This document shows positions 59,558 through 64,000 of a DNA stretch of 64,000 nt, one piece after another. Both the position numbers and the translations under genes were made by a program. This DNA is from Alcaligenes parafaecalis. Its GTDB lineage: Bacteria; Pseudomonadota; Gammaproteobacteria; Burkholderiales; Burkholderiaceae_B. Numbering within the stretch: position 1 is the first letter of the stretch; the number at the start of each line of letters is the position of its first letter. The notes beneath the pieces were generated by a model. It was not told the origin of the DNA. It searched no databases and worked only from the letters and a program-made list of their open reading frames with translations. The DNA lies in NCBI RefSeq assembly GCF_026344135.1, contig NZ_JAPKNA010000002.1, forward strand, positions 372,001 through 436,000, written 5' to 3'.

Positions 59558-60456
59558 CGGCCCGTTTCAAGGATATGGCTTCCTGGCGGCGCTTGCAGGC
59601 CCCCGACCGTCAGGCACTGGAGGACTTGGGCAAGTTGTACCGCGTGGATCTGGTGCCGCAGACTCAGGCCAGCCTGGGCATGAGTACTCGTATCCGCTGT
59701 GTGCGCCTGCAGGAGGATCAGGTACAGGTTTCTGACCTGGTCTGGCGCTTGGGAGAGGATGAACAGCCGCTGTACACCGTGGAAACGGGGCATCGCCTGC
59801 TGCGTCCAGGCCAGGCGCTGGAACGCCTGAGTGCGCAGGAAATGTCTTTGGCCAGCTCGCATGCCTTGGCCTTGACGCTGCTGTATCAACTGTTGGCCCA
59901 GACCTCTCAAGTGCTGGATCGCATTGATCAGGGCTTGAGCGTCTCCACCTTGTCCCTGCGCGGCTTTCTATCCAATGTAGGCACGGATTATTCGCGCGGT
60001 GCCGAGGACATGATTGATCTGGATAGCCATATGGCCACCCTGCACAAGCCGCTGTCTTACGTCATGCATTCGATTGACGATCTGGAGCAGGCCGCACAGC
60101 GTTTGCGCCGCTTGGTGTATCAGGGACAAAGCATGGCCTTGAGCCGCGTGGACGAGCTGATTGCCGCCATTGAAGGGATGCAGCGCCGTGCGCATTTTGC
60201 CATTGAGCGTCAACGGTTTCATTGGCGTGCTGCAGGCGAATCCGTGGCCATGAGTGATCTGAACGTGACCAAAGTCTTTACCGTGCTGTGGGCCTTGCTG
60301 GTGCCCGGCACGGCCTTGATTAACTGGTATGGTCAGAACTTTCATGTCATGCCCGAGTTATCTTGGGAAGGCACAATGTGGGTGCAGTTGGTGACCGTTC
60401 TGGCTTTGACGGCGGTGCCGATATGGACAATCAAAAAATCGGGCGCATTGCGTTGA
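59554..60456 (+). CDS. CorA-family protein 3 with GQN in place of GMN
   Basis: The 300-residue protein is the most divergent of the three. Its funnel region is recognisable mainly by helical pattern (SHMATLHKPLSYVMHSIDDL, then the long stalk helix), followed by span 1 (KVFTVLWALLVPGTALINW), YGQNFHVMPELSW at 259-271 and span 2 ending IKKSGALR. The motif is again GQN (260-262). The end KSGALR lacks the usual GW. It overlaps the previous CorA-like stop by four bases, so heteromeric assembly with CorA-like protein 2 is possible. Confidence 0.84.
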   Translation: MTARFKDMASWRRLQAPDRQALEDLGKLYRVDLVPQTQASLGMSTRIRCVRLQEDQVQVSDLVWRLGEDEQPLYTVETGHRLLRPGQALERLSAQEMSLASSHALALTLLYQLLAQTSQVLDRIDQGLSVSTLSLRGFLSNVGTDYSRGAEDMIDLDSHMATLHKPLSYVMHSIDDLEQAAQRLRRLVYQGQSMALSRVDELIAAIEGMQRRAHFAIERQRFHWRAAGESVAMSDLNVTKVFTVLWALLVPGTALINWYGQNFHVMPELSWEGTMWVQLVTVLALTAVPIWTIKKSGALR

Positions 60457-60705
60457 GGGAGAACGCTGTGTGTTGGCCCGGTAGTGCGACACGCAGGCTG
60501 TTTGTTGAAGAACTCATTGAACGAAACAGAGGTGTCGATGGCCGATGACCACGAGATAGTGCCCGCTGGTTCTGAATGCAAGCCAGCGGGCGGTAATTCC
60601 TACCCGAATCAATCAGCGATTTTTGTCTTTCCACTGCGACGGTAAACACATCCTTAGCCTTTCAGAGCGGGGTGGCCGTCCCTGTACCAATGTGTAGAGG
60701 TACCC
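60457..60705. other. Spacer before the ATPase-porin gene, with hairpins
   Basis: No gene is seen. A 9-bp hairpin GCCCGCTGG/CCAGCGGGC lies at 60561-60591 without a T-run. A second, GTACC/GGTAC at 60684-60703, pairs with part of the ribosome site AGAGG before the next start and could control its translation. Confidence 0.5.
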
Positions 60706-62421
60706 ATGAATGCAAGCCAGTTTTTCCATCCCGATCACAGCGCCGTCGTACACCAGAGCCCGGTGCGTCTGGTGCGCCGCGCCCACTGTGCGCTGAGCTA
60801 CTACGCCACCCGCAGCGTGCCGCATGTGTTGCAAGCCTTGAATACCCAGCGCCACGGCCTGGCCTTTGATGAAGTCTTGCGCCGTCTGATTCAGAACGGC
60901 CCCAATCAAATCCGGGCGCTGCGCTCCAGCGCCGGTGATCTGCTCCAGTTGGCACAGACTTTAAGAAAACAAACGTGTCAGGTGCGCCGTGATTTGACCA
61001 TGTACGATCTGGCGCGCGATCACCAGTCCCGTGTACCCGCTCGCATGGTGGTGACGGGCGATGTGGTGCTGTTATCGGCAGGGGATTATGTGCCCGCCGA
61101 TCTGCGCCTGATTCAGCAGGATCACCTGATTTTGAACCGCGCTATTTTGCAGGCGGCACCGGATACCTGCGCCATGGGCGACCGGGTAGTGGCAGGCACG
61201 GCACAGGGAGTGGTTGTGGCAACGGGGAATAAAACTTTATTGGGGATTTTGATGCGTGAACCTGCTCCGGCCGTTTCTGGCTGGCGTCGTGTGCTGGAAT
61301 TCAGCCCTTTTCAATTGAGTAAAGCCGCCTCGCTGGCAGCGGGTGTGGCGCTGGCCGGTATGGCTGGTTTGCTGCTGCCCAGTCACAGCCATGCTGAAAC
61401 CTCGGTGCAACTGTATGGCACTTTGGATGCTGGTTTGGGCTGGACACGTATTAGCGGCGAAGGCTCGCAGCGCGAGGTCTTGAGCGGCGGGCAGACGGAC
61501 TCCCTGTGGGGGATTCGCGGCCATGAAGATTTGGGTGATGGCCTGCGCGCGACCTTCAATCTGGAAAGTGGCATTGATCTGGCGACGGGCCGGGCTGAAG
61601 AATCAGATCGTCTGTTCAACTATCAGGCCTGGCTAGGTCTGGGCAGTGAGCACTGGGGGGAGCTGCGTTTTGGACGCCAGTACACCGTTGGTCAGGAGTT
61701 TGTTTCTGCGGTGGAAGTGGGTTCCTGGAAAGACTTTGGTATGGGCGCCTTGATGCGCGCTTCCGATAATTATCAGATCTCCAATCAGTTCAGTTGGCGC
61801 AGCCCCGAATGGGCGGGCATGCAGTTAGGTGCCAGCTACAGCGCAGATGTGGGTGAGCAGGGTATGGGTGGCTCACGGACCAAACTCTATAGCGTGGCCC
61901 TGCGCTACGAGGATGGCCCTTGGTTGCTGGGCGCCAGCTATGAAAGCCTGAGCCGTGTTGAATCCAATCGTCCTACGGCCTGGCAATTAGGGGCCAGCTA
62001 TGACTTTGAGGTGGCCCGCCTTGCTGCTGGCTGGAGCCGTCAGAGCAATGGTTTTGTGGGTCTGAATGGTGATGATGGCCCGGCCCATCTGGAAGACAAA
62101 GGGCTGGGAGGTTTGGGCCCGGCAGAATTCATTAACGGTGGCCGTCTGGATACCTGGTATGTCGGCACGGCGATTCCAGTGGGCAAGGGCGAGTTTCAGT
62201 TGCAGTGGTCTTTGGGCCGTCCGAACTGGACCTGGGAGGATACCGACGAGCGCGCACGTCGCATTCAGGTGATGTCTGTGGGCTATGTGCATGCCTTGTC
62301 GCCCCGCACCAGTGTCTATGCCTTTGCGGCTCAAGGACGTCGCTTTGATATGGAAACCGCTGCCAACGCCAGCGAACCGCGTAGCAGCCGTGTGGCCTTT
62401 GGTCTGACGCACCACTTCTAA
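60706..62421 (+). CDS. P-type ATPase N-terminal/actuator region fused in frame to an outer-membrane porin
   Basis: One 571-residue frame contains two unrelated parts. Residues 38-75 resemble the cation-ATPase N-domain (RHGLAFDEVLRRLIQNGPNQ) and 98-182 the actuator domain of MgtA-like P-type ATPases (VTGDVVLLSAGDYVPADLRL, MGDRVVAGTAQGVVVATG). Spans M1-M2 are missing between them, TGES is replaced (LNRAILQAAPD), and the P, N and later domains are absent, so it cannot pump. Residues 207-230 form a signal-like segment ending SHSHA, followed by a Bordetella-type porin (ETSVQLYGTLDAGLGW) ending LTHHF. An internal ATG at 61252 (residue 183), after GGGGA, could yield the porin alone. Confidence 0.85.
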   Translation: MNASQFFHPDHSAVVHQSPVRLVRRAHCALSYYATRSVPHVLQALNTQRHGLAFDEVLRRLIQNGPNQIRALRSSAGDLLQLAQTLRKQTCQVRRDLTMYDLARDHQSRVPARMVVTGDVVLLSAGDYVPADLRLIQQDHLILNRAILQAAPDTCAMGDRVVAGTAQGVVVATGNKTLLGILMREPAPAVSGWRRVLEFSPFQLSKAASLAAGVALAGMAGLLLPSHSHAETSVQLYGTLDAGLGWTRISGEGSQREVLSGGQTDSLWGIRGHEDLGDGLRATFNLESGIDLATGRAEESDRLFNYQAWLGLGSEHWGELRFGRQYTVGQEFVSAVEVGSWKDFGMGALMRASDNYQISNQFSWRSPEWAGMQLGASYSADVGEQGMGGSRTKLYSVALRYEDGPWLLGASYESLSRVESNRPTAWQLGASYDFEVARLAAGWSRQSNGFVGLNGDDGPAHLEDKGLGGLGPAEFINGGRLDTWYVGTAIPVGKGEFQLQWSLGRPNWTWEDTDERARRIQVMSVGYVHALSPRTSVYAFAAQGRRFDMETAANASEPRSSRVAFGLTHHF

Positions 62422-62614
62422 GTAGCGTGCTGCTTTCCTGCGCTTGGGCTGTTCATGGATCAGGCTCAAGGGCAGGAGATCTGCAAGGGGGCAGAGACTT
62501 GGGGATGCGCGGCTTACCCACCTATCCCTAAGTATAAATTTGATGGCCATAGGGTGATGAAAGGTGTGCCAATGCCTGGCAGACAAGCCCATACCCAGAT
62601 GCGAAAATATCGTT

Positions 62615-62643
62615 GGTGCAAAAACCGTTGCACCTTCTTTTTT
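62615..62643 (+). terminator. Rho-independent terminator between porin fusion and small protein 2
   Basis: GGTGCAA/TTGCACC with a six-base loop is followed by TTCTTTTTT. It lies 193 bases after the porin stop and 168 before the next start, so it could end the first transcript or act in the leader of the second. Confidence 0.8.
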
Positions 62644-62757
62644 AACTACTCACGTTTAAAAGTAAATGGATCCTGATCCTTCTTTATGGCTTTGTTCCTG
62701 TAAAGGACAAGCCTCCTCAATGACCGGTCAATTGGACGCTGGACCACAAAGCGGGCC

Positions 62758-62810
62758 CCTCTGATGAGGTGAGCACTCTTTCTGGGCCCCTGTGTCCGAA
62801 GGAGAATGCT
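62758..62810 (+). promoter_or_regulatory. Leader element of small protein 2
   Basis: CCTC-TGAT-GAGG forms a tetraloop hairpin, followed by CTTTCTGGGCC and GAAGGAGAAT before the ATG. The layout matches the leader of the paralogue at 56508, which suggests shared post-transcriptional control. Confidence 0.45.
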
Positions 62811-63128
62811 ATGTTCCGCCTCAACCTGTTCCGTTCCGCTCCACACAACAACGCTCTGCAAGACGCTCTGCGCCTGGCTGCATCCCGCCAGCGCCAAGGC
62901 TATCTGCTGGAGCTGCTGCAAACTCACGGTGCTCGCGAGTTTGCTTACGCCCTTAACGACCTGTCCGGTCGCACCATTGAAAACGCACTGTCCACGCTGC
63001 CTACGGTGGAACGTAGCCAAGTCCTCAAGCATCTGTCCCGTCGTGCACAAGCCCGTCTGAATGATGCAGAAGGCTTCCGCCGTCCACCTACCCATGCTGT
63101 GCTGACTTTGCCTTCTTTCATGATGTAA
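62811..63128 (+). CDS. Small protein 2 of the island, paralogue of small protein 1
   Basis: The 105-residue protein begins MFRLNLFRSAPHNNALQDAL and is not a named family to my knowledge. It shares with small protein 1 the pattern LQxALRxA, LLxxHGxxxFAxALxDLSxR and LxxLPxxxRxQ over about 65 residues, at roughly 35-40 percent identity by hand alignment. It has no membrane span and no signal peptide. It closes the cation-protein island, which small protein 1 opens. The start is well supported by GAAGGAGAAT. Confidence 0.72.
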   Translation: MFRLNLFRSAPHNNALQDALRLAASRQRQGYLLELLQTHGAREFAYALNDLSGRTIENALSTLPTVERSQVLKHLSRRAQARLNDAEGFRRPPTHAVLTLPSFMM

Positions 63129-63215
63129 GGCCGAGTTTGTAGGGGCCTTAAGGTTTGCTGTGTGTGGGCCTGCCTGGCCCTCTATCGCTGTAATCTCAGT
63201 ACAAGTATGTCATCG

Positions 63216-63242
63216 CAGGCACCACCCTTTGGGTGGTGCCTG
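63216..63242 (+). terminator. Hairpin after small protein 2
   Basis: A 12-bp perfect stem with a three-base loop is followed by TTCCGTCTTGATT. It is stable, but the T-run is weak. Confidence 0.5.
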
Positions 63243-63400
63243 TTCCGTCTTGATTCAGGTTTGAGTCCGCCCCCACTTTCGGTTTTCTGTTTGCCTCCTC
63301 GGTGCTAAAAGGTGTTTTCTGTTGCCATCTGTCGTGGCAAGACGACGCTTGCCGTGCATGCGCGCGGCATCCTCACTTTTTCATGTCATAATTTTGGAAT

Positions 63401-63419
63401 GAGAATGATTATTGATTAG
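63401..63419. promoter_or_regulatory. Candidate Fur box
   Basis: GAGAATGATTATTGATTAG agrees well with the first half of the Fur consensus (GATAATGATAAT) and poorly with the second. Position just ahead of a FecI-type sigma factor makes iron control likely. Confidence 0.5.
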
Positions 63420-63433
63420 TGCGTGTAGGGGAT

Positions 63434-63946
63434 ATGGACTATCCGGCAGCGCCCATAGGGATGGGAGATTTCTATCAAGATCACCGTAGCTGGTTGCTGC
63501 GGTGGTTGCGTGCGCGCCTGCATTGCAGCTTTACAGCGGAAGATCTGGTTCAGGACACGTTTGTTCGTCTGCTTCTGGCACCGTCCGCTGTTCATCATTT
63601 ACGTCACCCCCGTGCGTTTCTGGCCACCACGGCCAGACGGCTTCTGATTGATCGCAGCCGACGTCTGGCGGTAGAGCAGGCCTATCTGGATGCCTTGGCG
63701 GCCACGCTGGCCGAAGGGGCTCAAGCGCCCTCGGCAGAGCAGTGTGCTCAAACCCTTGAAGCCCTGGCCTTGTTGGCCCAAGCCTTGGACGAGCTACCTG
63801 AACGGACGCGCATGGCATTTTTAAGCTGCTATCTGGATGGGGAAACCCAGTCAGTGGTGGCTCAGCGCCTGGGCGTCAGCGAACGCACCGTGCGTAATGA
63901 TCTGGTGCAGGCCTTGCTCCATATCCAGACCTTGATTCCTGCTTGA
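63434..63946 (+). CDS. ECF RNA polymerase sigma factor, FecI type
   Basis: The 170-residue protein has sigma region 2 (FTAEDLVQDTFVRLL near 35, then HPRAFLATTARRLLIDRSRR) and region 4 (ELPERTRMAFLSCYLDGETQ and VAQRLGVSERTVRNDL), the pattern of FecI-like factors that drive TonB-receptor genes for siderophores. The ATG at 63434 keeps the Fur-like box outside the gene; GTG at 63419 is also open and would add five residues. It is followed after five bases by a FecR-type gene, as expected for a surface-signalling pair. Confidence 0.9.
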   Translation: MDYPAAPIGMGDFYQDHRSWLLRWLRARLHCSFTAEDLVQDTFVRLLLAPSAVHHLRHPRAFLATTARRLLIDRSRRLAVEQAYLDALAATLAEGAQAPSAEQCAQTLEALALLAQALDELPERTRMAFLSCYLDGETQSVVAQRLGVSERTVRNDLVQALLHIQTLIPA

Positions 63947-63951
63947 GCCTC

Positions 63952-64000
63952 ATGTCCAGCACGGAAATTGAACGACAGGCGGCCCAATGGGTAGTGCTTC
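63952..64000 (+). CDS. FecR-type anti-sigma regulator, N-terminal fragment
   Basis: Only the first 16 codons are in the window. They read MSSTEIERQAAQWVVL, the start typical of the DUF4880 domain at the N-terminus of FecR-like inner-membrane regulators. Position after a FecI-type sigma factor supports this. The gene is cut by the window edge. Confidence 0.72.
   Translation, partial: MSSTEIERQAAQWVVL

Larger units (their letters stand above)
62422..62810. other. Gap between the porin fusion and small protein 2
   Basis: This 389-base stretch has no supported gene. It contains a terminator at 62615-62643 and the leader hairpin of the next gene at 62758-62769, enclosed by two GGGCCC copies (62753 and 62784) that can also pair. 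Confidence 0.5.
63129..63433. other. Gap before the sigma factor gene
   Basis: About 305 bases without a gene. A perfect 12-bp hairpin CAGGCACCACCC/GGGTGGTGCCTG lies at 63216-63242 with a poor T-run; it may end the transcript of small protein 2. A Fur-like box lies at the downstream end. Confidence 0.5.

Noticed and set aside
62455..62676. 73-codon frame between the porin fusion and small protein 2
   Set aside because: It runs through a terminator, has no ribosome site and no family likeness.
56218..63272. Short direct repeat TTGAGTCCG near both ends of the island (56220 and 63259) as attachment-site remnants
   Set aside because: Nine bases can recur by chance; no integrase, tRNA or clear composition shift supports integration.

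Overview
The window reads as a chromosomal segment of a betaproteobacterium of the order Burkholderiales, most likely Alcaligenaceae and close to Alcaligenes. This rests on gene order and protein character, not on a database search: secB-gpsA with grxC, rapZ-hprK-ptsN-hpf, lptBAC-kdsCD, ubiE/ubiJ/ubiB, a DUF3683-type giant flavin/iron-sulfur dehydrogenase and Bordetella-like porin and heptose genes. Coding density is high and there is no rRNA, tRNA, CRISPR array or recognisable insertion sequence.

Regions: (1) 69-7239, cell-envelope and housekeeping genes: gpsA, secB, grxC and a rhodanese on the minus strand, then gpmA, an EnvC-like protein, a CtpA-type protease and a MoeB-type enzyme on the plus strand. 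(2) 7259-9839, an AraC-type regulator divergent from an aldehyde dehydrogenase. (3) 9840-16888, a HAD nucleotidase, argB, a TlpA-like protein, then dolP-diaA-yraN with rsmI (the E. coli yra cluster without lpoA), an RlpA-like protein and rapZ. (4) 16987-22730, hprK, ptsN, hpf, lptB, lptA, lptC, kdsC and kdsD. rpoN, which sits between lptB and hpf in E. coli, is absent from that position. (5) 22858-29744, a palindromic operator, a GbsR/MarR-type regulator and a cydA-cydB-cydX-cydD-cydC operon for cytochrome bd. (6) 29915-46202, apt, a subtilisin autotransporter, a flavin split-barrel protein, a 1313-residue FAD/Fe-S dehydrogenase, ilvA, pxpBC with a VOC protein, phoBR and ubiE. (7) 46416-55825, a Tim44-like protein, ubiJ, ubiB, a diiron ferritin-like protein, hldC, tolC, pcm, mtnN, thiD and thiG.

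(8) 56508-63128 is the unusual part. Within about 6.6 kb lie two paralogous small proteins that bracket the locus, two small single-span membrane proteins, three tandem CorA-family proteins, and one reading frame that joins a P-type ATPase N-terminal/actuator region to an outer-membrane porin. The CorA proteins carry SMN, GQN and GQN where GMN is canonical. The ATPase part has no transmembrane helices, no TGES and no phosphorylation domain. The bracketing proteins weakly resemble the MgtE N-domain. Every part recalls a magnesium-transport family, yet each lacks a hallmark motif. I propose this as a candidate undescribed envelope system for divalent-cation sensing or transport; the function is inference only.

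(9) The window ends in an iron-regulated-looking ECF sigma factor (FecI type) and the start of its FecR partner.
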